Positions 17,560-25,065 of a stretch of DNA of 36,687 nt are shown piece by piece. Position 1 is the stretch's first letter. Every line of letters begins with the position of its first letter. The notes beneath the pieces are model-generated. The model worked only from the letters and a program-made list of their open reading frames with translations, was not told the origin of the DNA and did not search any database. The stretch covers positions 1-36,687 of the forward strand of contig CAIQHU010000050.1 of the NCBI GenBank assembly GCA_903871735.1, in the 5' to 3' direction. This stretch comes from an uncultured beta proteobacterium (GTDB lineage: Bacteria > Pseudomonadota > Gammaproteobacteria > Burkholderiales > Burkholderiaceae). Position numbers and translations under genes: made by a program.

Positions 17560-17571
17560 ATTAATACCCTT

Positions 17572-17646
17572 CATTAATCAGGTCATTTAATACTATAAGC
17601 ATTTAATATTAATGTAAACAATAACATTAATAGCATTAATAACATT
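17572..17646. repeat. Cluster of CATTAAT-type repeats upstream of hns
   Basis: The word CATT(T)AAT appears at 17572, 17584, 17600, 17625 and 17634, with a near-palindrome CATTTAATATTAATG at 17600-17614. The cluster is upstream of the putative hns promoter. It may be an H-NS nucleation region or simply low-complexity AT-rich DNA. Confidence 0.6.
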
Positions 17647-17831
17647 CACCAATTAAAGTTAATAACTATTCATGGGTAGCTATAAGCAGCACATTGAGGT
17701 AGTGTAATGGTATTTTTTGACTCAATTGCTGAGTAAAAGCAGTTCATCTAGCTAGAGTGCCTAGAAGTTATTCTTATACGTTGTCGATTTCACTGCGCAT
17801 TCACGTTTCACCCAATCGTTATCTCTGCAAA

Positions 17832-18392
17832 CTATTTCCAACGCTCAATTTGAACGTCCACACTCTCTTGGCCATCACTGATCGTTAATTGCCCCTCCAA
17901 GATCGTTGCTTGTAACTGCATGGACCGTTTTGCAAATACTAATAAACCTTGCGCACTTGCAGATGTAATTCGGTGTATCTCTAAATTTTTTAATCGCGTT
18001 AACTTATTTTCTATTGCCTTAAACCAAACCTCAGCCGCATGATGATAAGCGTACACATATACCTGCCTGGCTTTACCACAAGCTTTTATAATGGGTCGAT
18101 CCTCAGGCTGCCCCACTTCAATCCAACATTGAATCTGATCTGAAAAATCGCGTAAGCTAACATCGGGCTCTTGAGCATCTGATAACCCTGCACCAAAGGC
18201 AATAATGCCGTCTCCCTGACAAACCGTTTGTATCTGATGCGCCTGTAATGCTAAGGCAATTAAACGAACCATCATGCGCTCGTCAGTTTCGCTCGGGTGA
18301 CGAGCTAGAGTTAAAGAATGATCAGCGTAATATCCTAAATCAATATTTGCTATTGCTAAATGCGCTTTATAGATCGTCGACTTAATGGCCAT
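17832..18392 (-). CDS. yaeQ: YaeQ family protein
   Basis: The ATG at 18392 gives 186 residues beginning MAIKSTIYKAHLAIANIDLG, which matches the YaeQ start (MALKATIYKA in E. coli); the 23 extra residues of the longer frame are not conserved. The hallmark LTLARHPSETDERMMVRL lies near residue 28. Later, DFSDQIQCWIEVGQPEDRPIIKAC carries the Asp/Glu and Lys positions of the PD-(D/E)XK-like fold seen in YaeQ structures. The biological role of YaeQ is not established. It is divergent from the DUF2256-photolyase genes, with about 130 bp between the starts. Confidence 0.9.
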   Translation of the reverse strand: MAIKSTIYKAHLAIANIDLGYYADHSLTLARHPSETDERMMVRLIALALQAHQIQTVCQGDGIIAFGAGLSDAQEPDVSLRDFSDQIQCWIEVGQPEDRPIIKACGKARQVYVYAYHHAAEVWFKAIENKLTRLKNLEIHRITSASAQGLLVFAKRSMQLQATILEGQLTISDGQESVDVQIERWK

Positions 18393-18521
18393 ATACAGTG
18401 AACTCAAATACTTGATTATGCTCTCGCCAAGTAATTCTTGAATGACTAGTGCAGAAAACATTTTTTTTCTAAAGGATGGATAATTTACCTATCATTCACC
18501 ACAAGCTTCTCTTGCATCAAA

Positions 18522-18662
18522 TTGCCCAAAACAATCCTTCCAAATAAAATTTGCCAAACCTGTGGTCGAAACTTCACCTGGCGAAAAAAATGGGAGCGTG
18601 ATTGGCTCCAAGTGAAATTCTGTTCAGATAAATGCCGTATGCAAAAATCAAAGAAAATATGA
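18522..18662 (+). CDS. DUF2256 mini-protein (Cys-rich, photolyase-associated)
   Basis: A 46-residue protein reads [17 protein letters not shown] then [11 protein letters not shown] and VKFCSDKCR. The pattern CxxC ... FTWRKKW ... CxxxC is the DUF2256 signature, a short probable zinc-ribbon family found next to photolyase/cryptochrome genes. The function is unknown. The start is the TTG at 18522, immediately before the conserved PxKxC segment; no ATG or GTG is available in frame, and no good ribosome binding site is visible, so the exact start is uncertain. Its TGA overlaps the ATG of the photolyase by 4 bases (ATGA at 18659-18662), so the two are translationally coupled. It is short enough to be missed by automatic calling. 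Confidence 0.85.
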   Translation: MPKTILPNKICQTCGRNFTWRKKWERDWLQVKFCSDKCRMQKSKKI

Positions 18663-20188
18663 AAACTCTGCGTTTGATTCTTGGAGACCAGCTAAATCCG
18701 TGCCACTCATGGTTCTCAAAAATAGATCCAAATGTTGTCTATATTCTTCTAGAAATCCGGCAAGAAACCGACTACGTTCTACACCATGCACAAAAAATCA
18801 TCGCTATTTTTGCCGGTATGCGAGATTTTGCTCAGCAACTGCAAACCGCTGGCCACCATGTGCAATATCTGGGTATACAAGACACCTCTGATAGTCCCTC
18901 ATTAACTACCCATTTATCCCAAGTAATTCAAAAAAATCACTTTACGCATTTTGAATATCAGGAACCCGACGAATGGCGCTTAGATGATCAATTAGAACAA
19001 TTTACGCAAGATCTTTCTATTTCTTCCAAAATGGTTTCTAGTGAACACTTCTTTACGCAACGGTCTACCGCCCAAGATTTTTTTGGCGAGCGAAAAAAAT
19101 GGTTGATGGAAAGTTTTTATAGACAGATGCGCCAGCAACATCAAATATTGATGGCGCCTGACCAAAAACCGATTGGTGGTACGTGGAATTTTGATCAGGC
19201 TAATCGAAAACTATGGCGTGGAAGTCCACCTGAACCAATCGATCAAAGACCTGTTCATAATCACCAAAAACTTTGGGAAGAAATCCAACAGCAAGGCATC
19301 AAAAGTTTTGGTAATCCTCAAAGTTCTCAAATTAGATGGCCACTCAACAGGACGGAGGCACTCAACTCCTTAAACGACTTTATTCACAATCGACTAGCTT
19401 ATTTTGGAGATTTTCAAGATGCCATGACTTCGAAATCATGGCGCTTATTTCACGCTCTGATCTCCTTCGCACTCAATACGAAAATGCTTTCTCCCTCAGA
19501 AGTTGTGCAGGCAGCAGAGCAAGCCTACCATCAGAATAAAGCGCCGATTGCCTCTGTGGAAGGCTTTATTCGCCAAATTCTTGGGTGGCGAGAGTATATT
19601 CGTGGTGTCTATTGGGCGCAAATGCCCAACTACTCAGAACAAAACTTTTTTAATCATCAACAACCGCTACCAAAATGGTTCTGGACTGGCGATACAAAAA
19701 TGCAATGCCTACATCAGGCAATTTCCGTCTCCTTAGAGCAAGCCTATGCTCACCACATCCAAAGACTCATGGTCATTGGTAATTTTGCTTTACTAGCAGG
19801 TCTTAACCCGCAAGCACTGCACCGTTGGTATCTTGGTATTTATATCGATGCCTTTGAATGGGTAGAACTTCCCAACACCCTGGGCATGAGCCAGTTCGCA
19901 GATGGCGGGTTACTGGCCTCCAAGCCTTATGTCTCTAGTGCCTCATATATTCATAAGATGAGCGATTATTGCTCATCCTGTTTTTACGACAAAAAACTCC
20001 GAATCGGCGAGCGAGCCTGCCCAATGAACTCTCTATATTGGAACTTTTTCGACCAACACCGCGCCCAATTAGCTAATAATCCAAGAATTGGTATGGCTTA
20101 CCAACACCTCAATAAAATGGCTCCCGAAACGCTCCAAGAAATCAAAAAACACGCCCAGTCGACTATCAAAAATATTGGCACAATTTAA
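18659..20188 (+). CDS. FeS-type bacterial cryptochrome/photolyase ((6-4) photolyase, PhrB/CryB family)
   Basis: The protein has 509 residues from ATG 18659 ([19 protein letters not shown]). LILGDQLN is the opening of the FeS-BCP family, which includes Agrobacterium PhrB, a (6-4) photolyase that binds FAD, a lumazine antenna and a 4Fe-4S cluster. The four cluster cysteines fall at C350, C438, C441 and C454 (MQC, DYCSSC, RACP), the same numbers I recall for PhrB. The N-terminal antenna domain (about 1-130) is followed by a helical FAD domain with [18 protein letters not shown] (302-319) and the C-terminal part [20 protein letters not shown]. Intact. The upstream DUF2256 gene overlaps by 4 bases, and the Rieske gene follows after 19 bp. 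It is expected to repair UV (6-4) photoproducts or to sense light. Confidence 0.93.
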   Translation: MKTLRLILGDQLNPCHSWFSKIDPNVVYILLEIRQETDYVLHHAQKIIAIFAGMRDFAQQLQTAGHHVQYLGIQDTSDSPSLTTHLSQVIQKNHFTHFEYQEPDEWRLDDQLEQFTQDLSISSKMVSSEHFFTQRSTAQDFFGERKKWLMESFYRQMRQQHQILMAPDQKPIGGTWNFDQANRKLWRGSPPEPIDQRPVHNHQKLWEEIQQQGIKSFGNPQSSQIRWPLNRTEALNSLNDFIHNRLAYFGDFQDAMTSKSWRLFHALISFALNTKMLSPSEVVQAAEQAYHQNKAPIASVEGFIRQILGWREYIRGVYWAQMPNYSEQNFFNHQQPLPKWFWTGDTKMQCLHQAISVSLEQAYAHHIQRLMVIGNFALLAGLNPQALHRWYLGIYIDAFEWVELPNTLGMSQFADGGLLASKPYVSSASYIHKMSDYCSSCFYDKKLRIGERACPMNSLYWNFFDQHRAQLANNPRIGMAYQHLNKMAPETLQEIKKHAQSTIKNIGTI

Positions 20189-20201
20189 GCAACTTTATAA
20201 T
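20175..20201 (+). promoter_or_regulatory. Candidate promoter of the Rieske gene (leaderless)
   Basis: TTGGCA (20175-20180) and a perfect TATAAT (20196-20201) are separated by 15 bp, and the -10 ends 6 nt before the ATG at 20208. A transcript started at the usual distance would begin at or next to the ATG, with no leader. The -35 lies inside the end of the photolyase gene. The spacer is a little short. Confidence 0.5.
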
Positions 20202-20207
20202 AAACCC

Positions 20208-20522
20208 ATGAATACAAACTGGACTGATTTAATGCCCCTAACCGACTCTTTTGAGGGCGAAGTCGTGCGAGTTGAGTTGGCTAATAAGAACCTAGCGATC
20301 TATCAAATCAACGGGAAAGTTTACTGTACTGATAATCAATGCACGCATGGCAACGCTCTATTGTCCGATGGGGTGATTGACGGTTATGAAATCGAGTGTC
20401 CTTTTCATCAAGGTAGATTTGATATCCGAGATGGTCGAGTCATGTGCGACCCCGCCGAAAAGGCCCTTAAGTCATACCCCATATTGATTGAAGAAGATCG
20501 CATATGGGTCGATCTGAATTAA
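20208..20522 (+). CDS. Rieske [2Fe-2S] ferredoxin
   Basis: A 104-residue single-domain Rieske protein has the two cluster motifs: C45-T-H47 (CTHGNALLSDG) and C64-P-F-H67 (CPFHQGRFDIRDG). It is of the soluble ferredoxin type that donates electrons to oxygenases. No signal peptide is present. The start is the ATG at 20208 (MNTNWTDLMPLTDSF); the longer frame upstream overlaps the photolyase. No Shine-Dalgarno sequence is present, but TATAAT lies 6 nt upstream. It lies between the photolyase and trhP with no oxygenase or reductase gene nearby, so its partner is unknown; the adjacent FeS-containing U32 protein is one possibility. Confidence 0.9.
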   Translation: MNTNWTDLMPLTDSFEGEVVRVELANKNLAIYQINGKVYCTDNQCTHGNALLSDGVIDGYEIECPFHQGRFDIRDGRVMCDPAEKALKSYPILIEEDRIWVDLN

Positions 20523-20584
20523 ATCTTCTGCGCAAAAATCAAGTATTCTTCCCACCAGGGATCAGAAACGCTTAAAATAGAACT

Positions 20585-21883
20585 ATGAAAATACCTGAAC
20601 TTCTCGCTCCAGCCGGTAGTCTTGAGATGCTAAATACCGCCTTTAATTTTGGTGCCGATGCGGTATATGCTGGACAACCGCGTTATTCACTGAGAGTTCG
20701 AAACAACGATTTTGGCGATTTAGATGTGCTAGCTAATGGCATCAATACGGCTCATCAGCAGGGTAAAAAGTTTTACTTGGTATCAAATATCCTTCCGCAT
20801 GGAAGTAAAACTAGAACTTTTATCGATGATATGCAAGATGTGATCCAGTTAGGTCCAGATGCACTCATCATGTCCGATCCCGGCCTGATCATGATGGCCC
20901 GAGAAAATTGGCCAGATATGCCAATCCATCTATCGGTCCAAGCCAATACCGTAAACGGTGCAGCTGCGCGTTTTTGGCGCTCCGTGGGCATTAGTCGAAT
21001 TATCCTTTCTCGTGAACTGTCACTTGACGAAATCGAAGCAGTTCGTCAAGACTGTCCAGAAATGGAATTAGAGGTATTTGTCCACGGTGCGCTTTGTATC
21101 GCCTACTCAGGTCGCTGCTTACTGTCTGGCTACTTTAGTAAAAGAGATCCAAACCAAGGTGCTTGTACCAACTCCTGTCGTTGGGATTACAAGATATACC
21201 CTGGGCAAGAGGATGCGACTGGTGATATTTACCTCTTAGAGGAGGGTAATCGACCCGATGCACTCATGCCAATTGAAGAAGATATGCATGGTACGTATAT
21301 TTTAAATTCTAAAGATTTAAGGGCCATTGAACATGTCGAACGCCTGACACAAATGGGTATCGATTCTTTCAAAATCGAAGGCCGGACTAAGTCCCCTTAC
21401 TATGTTGCTCGAACTTGTCAATCTTACCGGACCGCAATCAATGACGCCGTCAGTGGTAAACCCTTCAACCCCATCCTTCTTGGCCACTTAGAAGGTTTAG
21501 CAAATCGTGGCTATACCGATGGCTTTTATCAACGCCACCATGATAGTGAATATCAAAATTACCTCAAGGGATTTTCTATTTCAGGGCGAAGCATGTATGT
21601 TGGCCAAGTACTTGCAATCGATCCGATTCTTGGCGCCAAAATAGATGTCAAAAATCGCTTCGCAGTCGGGGATCGCTTGGAAATCATTGAACCAAATGGT
21701 AATACTGATGTAACTATCGAAGCTCTTTGGGACATTCATGGCAAACCGATTCGGGTGGCGCCGGGATCTGGCCATATCGTCTATGCCCAAATACCTTGCC
21801 AATCGAACGTCGCCTTCCTGGCTCGCTATATCCAAGTCAATACGCCTGCAAAGATCGAACAAATTCAGATTTTAGAAGCCTAA
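20585..21883 (+). CDS. trhP: tRNA hydroxylation protein TrhP (U32 peptidase family, YegQ)
   Basis: TrhP makes 5-hydroxyuridine in the anticodon wobble position of tRNAs, upstream of cmo5U/mo5U. The 432-residue protein matches E. coli YegQ throughout: PELLAPAGSLEMLNTAF, YAGQPRYSLRVRNNDFG, LIMSDPGLIMMARE, and FVHGALCIAYSGRCLLSGY. Four conserved cysteines C171, C178, C194 and C198 (C-x6-C-x15-C-x3-C) fit an iron-sulfur site as in related U32 hydroxylases. It is about 20 residues shorter than E. coli YegQ because of a missing central insert. The ATG at 20585 lacks a Shine-Dalgarno sequence; TAAAAT ends 6 nt before it. The gene is on the same strand as its neighbours, 62 bp after the Rieske gene. 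Confidence 0.92.
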   Translation: MKIPELLAPAGSLEMLNTAFNFGADAVYAGQPRYSLRVRNNDFGDLDVLANGINTAHQQGKKFYLVSNILPHGSKTRTFIDDMQDVIQLGPDALIMSDPGLIMMARENWPDMPIHLSVQANTVNGAAARFWRSVGISRIILSRELSLDEIEAVRQDCPEMELEVFVHGALCIAYSGRCLLSGYFSKRDPNQGACTNSCRWDYKIYPGQEDATGDIYLLEEGNRPDALMPIEEDMHGTYILNSKDLRAIEHVERLTQMGIDSFKIEGRTKSPYYVARTCQSYRTAINDAVSGKPFNPILLGHLEGLANRGYTDGFYQRHHDSEYQNYLKGFSISGRSMYVGQVLAIDPILGAKIDVKNRFAVGDRLEIIEPNGNTDVTIEALWDIHGKPIRVAPGSGHIVYAQIPCQSNVAFLARYIQVNTPAKIEQIQILEA

Positions 21884-21931
21884 TCTTTTTCTTATTTGAT
21901 CTTTGCTCTGCAAGGCTGTCCCACTTACTAG

Positions 21932-22627
21932 ATGAATTCCTTACCCAATAATTACCGCGCCCTCATCATCGGCTCCTCGGGGTCTATCGGCCAAGCACTC
22001 AAAAAGCAACTTGAAAGCGATCCAAAGCTTGGGTCTATTTACGAAATATCTAGAAACACGCCTATTGCAATTGATCTACAAGATGAACAAACAATCCAAA
22101 ATGCTGCAAAAGAAATTGCACAATTCGCCCCACTTCATCTGATTCTTATAGCTACAGGTGTGCTGCATGCAGACGCGTTACAACCTGAGAAAAAAATAGG
22201 TGATCTACAAATACACACCATGTCAACTGTCTTTGCAATCAACACGTTTGGGCCAGCTCTTATTCTGAGATATTTTGCACCTCTGCTTAGTCGCGACCGC
22301 GCAATCATGGCATGGATCTCAGCCAAAGTCGGTAGTATTGAGGATAATCGTTTGGGTGGGTGGTATAGCTACCGAGCCTCGAAGGCAGCTCTGAACATGA
22401 TTATCCAAACTGGCGCCATTGAAATACACCGGACGAACCCACAAGCCTGCCTAGTAGCACTTCACCCCGGAACAGTCAAAAGCCCTTTATCAAGGCCTTT
22501 TGGTGGCATTCTAAAAGGTCAAGAACCGCAAAATGCGGCTCTTCAAATGTTAACTAGCCTTGATAAAGTTAAACCGTCCTCTCGGGCAATTTTTTTGAGT
22601 TATGATGGCCAGACCATCCCCTGGTGA
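21932..22627 (+). CDS. Short-chain dehydrogenase/reductase
   Basis: A classical Rossmann-fold SDR of 231 residues with the cofactor motif GSSGSIG (14-20), S130, and the YxxxK pair Y147/K151 in WYSYRASKAALN. TGVLH and HPGTVKSPLS are also typical. The type is close to short C-factor-like SDRs often found next to photolyase genes. Substrate is unknown. It starts 48 bp after trhP, and its stop sits 47 bp before the preferred start of the histidine phosphatase gene (a GTG overlapping the stop is also possible). Light-responsive clusters of other bacteria often contain an SDR of this kind, which supports placement in the same cluster. Confidence 0.85.
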   Translation: MNSLPNNYRALIIGSSGSIGQALKKQLESDPKLGSIYEISRNTPIAIDLQDEQTIQNAAKEIAQFAPLHLILIATGVLHADALQPEKKIGDLQIHTMSTVFAINTFGPALILRYFAPLLSRDRAIMAWISAKVGSIEDNRLGGWYSYRASKAALNMIIQTGAIEIHRTNPQACLVALHPGTVKSPLSRPFGGILKGQEPQNAALQMLTSLDKVKPSSRAIFLSYDGQTIPW

Positions 22628-22674
22628 CCTCGACAAGTCATAACACCCTATATTCTAAGTATGATCGGCCTACA

Positions 22675-23259
22675 ATGTACCGCACCCTAACCACCGTCAT
22701 TTTCCTCCTCCTGATGTCACTAAATTTGACTTCGGCCCAAACCAACCCCAAAATAGGTCAGGCTCTAAGCGATGGTCAACATGTCCTTTTGATGCGTCAT
22801 GCCTATGCCCCGGGGATTGGGGATCCGCCAAACTACCAACTCAATAATTGCCAAACGCAACGTAATCTCAATACAACTGGAAAAAAACAAGCGCGGATCA
22901 TTGGCCAATGGCTTCGATCAAATGGGGTAATTGAAGCCAAAGTATTTGCAAGTCCATGGTGCCGGTGCCTAGAAACCGCGCAATTATTAAATTTTGGTCC
23001 AGTCACGATGGAACCCGTAATAGCCTCTTTTTTTGACAACCCGGAAAAAGCTACATCACAAAATAAACTCCTACAACGCTGGCTCCAATCAACCCTCTCA
23101 AAGCGCCCAAACAATCCGATTATTCTGGTGACCCACCAGGTGAATATACAAGAGTATATGGGCCGTGCAATTGGGTCGGGTGAGATGGTTCTCGTCCAAG
23201 TTGCGCCTGATGGCTCACCTGCCTCGTACCAAATTATCCCAAGCCCAACTTATGAATAA
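22675..23259 (+). CDS. Exported histidine phosphatase family protein
   Basis: From ATG 22675 the 194-residue protein starts MYRTLTTVIFLLLMSLNLTSAQ, a good Sec signal peptide with cleavage near residue 21-23, so it should act in the periplasm. The phosphatase core shows LLMRHAYAPG (R41-H42; the usual RHG is RHA here), then the phosphate-binding Arg in SPWCRCLETA, and the second catalytic His in LVTHQVNIQEY. A GTG at 22624, overlapping the SDR stop by 4 bases, would add 17 residues before the signal and is less likely. Its end overlaps the next gene by 8 bases. The substrate is not known. Confidence 0.82.
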   Translation: MYRTLTTVIFLLLMSLNLTSAQTNPKIGQALSDGQHVLLMRHAYAPGIGDPPNYQLNNCQTQRNLNTTGKKQARIIGQWLRSNGVIEAKVFASPWCRCLETAQLLNFGPVTMEPVIASFFDNPEKATSQNKLLQRWLQSTLSKRPNNPIILVTHQVNIQEYMGRAIGSGEMVLVQVAPDGSPASYQIIPSPTYE

Positions 23260-24466
23260 ACTCGCTGTTTTTTTTGATACCGATCAGGATTTTTTTCAAC
23301 AGCGCCTCAACCAAGTAAAAGTTGATCGCTATGAAAAAACACGGAACTCTCTAGATGGATCCGTAACCTACCTATCGCCTTATATTACCCATGGCTTTGA
23401 AGCACTGCCAGCAATCGTGCGCTATCTCAAAATGAAGCACTCTTTAAATACGAAACATAAGCTCTACGCCGAACTCGGCTGGCGCGAGTATTTCCAGCAC
23501 GTTTGGGGCCACCTTGGAAATGGTATTTTTGAAGACATTCGACCAGCAATACCCGGAATTAGCTATTCCTCAGAAATGCCTCTAGATATTCTTACTGCGA
23601 ATACTGGGATTGCAACAATCGATCGATCAATCCAAATGCTCTACACCTTAGGCTATCTCCATAATCATGCCAGAATGTGGCTAGCAAGTTATTGTGTACA
23701 CTATCGCAAAATAGCCTGGTTACCGGCAGCGCAGTGGCTATATGGGCATCTCCTAGACGGCGATCTAGCTTCTAACCACCTGTCTTGGCAATGGGTCGCT
23801 AGAACCTTTAGCTCCAAACCCTACCTATTTAACGCCGCCAATGTTGCAAAATATGCTAGCGTAGAGTGGCATTGTGAGAATACGCCAATTGATACTACCT
23901 ACGAGGTACTTGAAAATTTAGCATTCTCACCAGACGTCATGCCGCGTATACCACGAGCAACCTTATTGCAAGACCCTGTGCCTGAATTATTCACTACACC
24001 ACCAACAGATCTAGTAGAAAAATTTGCCCTCATTAAAAAAGTAGATCCCAAAAAACTCCTAGGCAAGACAAATATTGCTCTGATCCATCCTTGGAATCTC
24101 AAAGATCAGGAGGGGCCATTTTTTCAACTTGGAATCATCGATTTAGGGTTTCATCAACGCTTTGCCTGGTCTAGAAAACGCTGGGAATTTGTTCTTACTC
24201 GGATGAAACATATCTGTCGAGATATTTTAATAGCCGACTTATCTACCACTTTGATACCTCTCATAGAACAAAATCCCCACTTGAACTTTGAAATTACCCA
24301 AACTTATAATCCGTCGTATTTTGAACTCATTAAGCGTTTAGAAGTCTATGAAAATACCCTAGTCCACCCCGTACCTCGTTTTTTAGATGACCCAGAAAAT
24401 TTATGTCCCTCTTTTAGTAAGTTTTGGCAACAAGTCACAAGCAAAAATTCATATCCTAGGCCATAA
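23252..24466 (+). CDS. Photolyase/cryptochrome-like protein with N-terminal FAD domain
   Basis: The 404-residue protein begins directly with the helical FAD-binding domain of photolyases (about 24-205), without the usual N-terminal antenna domain. Visible are LSPYITHGFEA (41-51), ELGWREYFQHV (74-84), NTGIATIDRSIQML (117-130), GYLHNHARMWLAS (134-146), LLDGDLASNHLSWQW (167-181), and KPYLFNAANVAKYA. The following 170 residues (about 230-404) read like an antenna-type alpha/beta domain: a strand NIALIHPW, RKRWEFVLTRMKHICRDILIA, and an end PRFLDDPENLCPSFSKFW that resembles the end of photolyase antenna domains. This suggests a permuted order (see findings). The start ATG 23252 overlaps the phosphatase gene by 8 bases; longer frames add only phosphatase-overlapping sequence. 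Confidence 0.8.
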   Translation: MNKLAVFFDTDQDFFQQRLNQVKVDRYEKTRNSLDGSVTYLSPYITHGFEALPAIVRYLKMKHSLNTKHKLYAELGWREYFQHVWGHLGNGIFEDIRPAIPGISYSSEMPLDILTANTGIATIDRSIQMLYTLGYLHNHARMWLASYCVHYRKIAWLPAAQWLYGHLLDGDLASNHLSWQWVARTFSSKPYLFNAANVAKYASVEWHCENTPIDTTYEVLENLAFSPDVMPRIPRATLLQDPVPELFTTPPTDLVEKFALIKKVDPKKLLGKTNIALIHPWNLKDQEGPFFQLGIIDLGFHQRFAWSRKRWEFVLTRMKHICRDILIADLSTTLIPLIEQNPHLNFEITQTYNPSYFELIKRLEVYENTLVHPVPRFLDDPENLCPSFSKFWQQVTSKNSYPRP

Positions 24467-24507
24467 TTATCCTACCAAGAAACACCCCCTTTTTGAGAAA
24501 ATTACCA

Positions 24508-25065
24508 GTGAACAATATTGTCATCTTCAGTTTCAAGCGCCTTCTCGTTATTTTTGGACTACTTGTACTCGCCTCTTGCGCTAGTCCAAAAATTGAAGAT
24601 TATGCCAATGAAAAACCGCTACTCAATTTGTCCGAATACTTTAACGGCACCGTCAAAGGATATGGGATCTTTACAGACCGAAGTGGACAAGTCGTCAAGC
24701 GCTTTACAGTCGATATCGTGTCTACATGGCAAATGCGCGATGGTATTAAAACTGGCGTATTAGACGAGTCCTTTGTTTATTCTGATGGAACTACTCAAAA
24801 AAGAATCTGGACCTTAAAAGAAATCCGCCCGAACTACTTTGAAGGCAGCGCTGCTGATGTTGTCGGAATTGCTCTTGGACAAGCAAAGGGAAATGCCCTG
24901 CATTGGAACTACACACTTTCATTACCGGTCGATGGCAGAGAAATCGAAGTCAAAATGAATGATTGGATGTATTTAATTACCCCGCGCGTAATGCTTAACC
25001 GAACTCAAATGACGAAGTTTGGTTTCTACCTCGGAGAAGTTACATTGTCTTTTGAAAAAATATAA
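24508..25065 (+). CDS. DUF3833 family lipoprotein
   Basis: This is a DUF3833 protein. The sequence has a lipoprotein signal with LVLASC and lipidated Cys at about residue 24 when the GTG at 24508 is used (185 residues); a TTG five codons upstream is possible but has no ribosome binding site. The mature part has the family patterns LSEYFNGTVKGYGIFTDRSG and FVYSDGTTQKRIWTLKE, a beta-rich fold presumed periplasmic or at the outer membrane. Function is unknown. The family occurs in light-responsive, photolyase-linked clusters together with DUF2878 and an SDR. The stop TAA overlaps the DUF2878 start by one base (TAATG), so the two are coupled. Confidence 0.85.
   Translation: MNNIVIFSFKRLLVIFGLLVLASCASPKIEDYANEKPLLNLSEYFNGTVKGYGIFTDRSGQVVKRFTVDIVSTWQMRDGIKTGVLDESFVYSDGTTQKRIWTLKEIRPNYFEGSAADVVGIALGQAKGNALHWNYTLSLPVDGREIEVKMNDWMYLITPRVMLNRTQMTKFGFYLGEVTLSFEKI

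Larger units (their letters stand above)
17493..17831. other. Gene-free AT-rich region upstream of hns
   Basis: No gene is visible in these 339 bp. The part from about 17510 to 17670 is strongly AT-rich and holds the CATTAAT-type repeats and a candidate hns promoter. The part from 17700 to 17831 has normal composition with nothing recognisable. Confidence 0.7.

Noticed and set aside
20088..20207. Upstream extension of the Rieske gene into the photolyase
   Set aside because: The added residues are the shadow of the photolyase end in another frame; the ATG at 20208 matches the start of the domain.
22624..22674. GTG start for the histidine phosphatase overlapping the SDR stop
   Set aside because: It adds 17 residues before a complete signal peptide that begins properly at the ATG at 22675.
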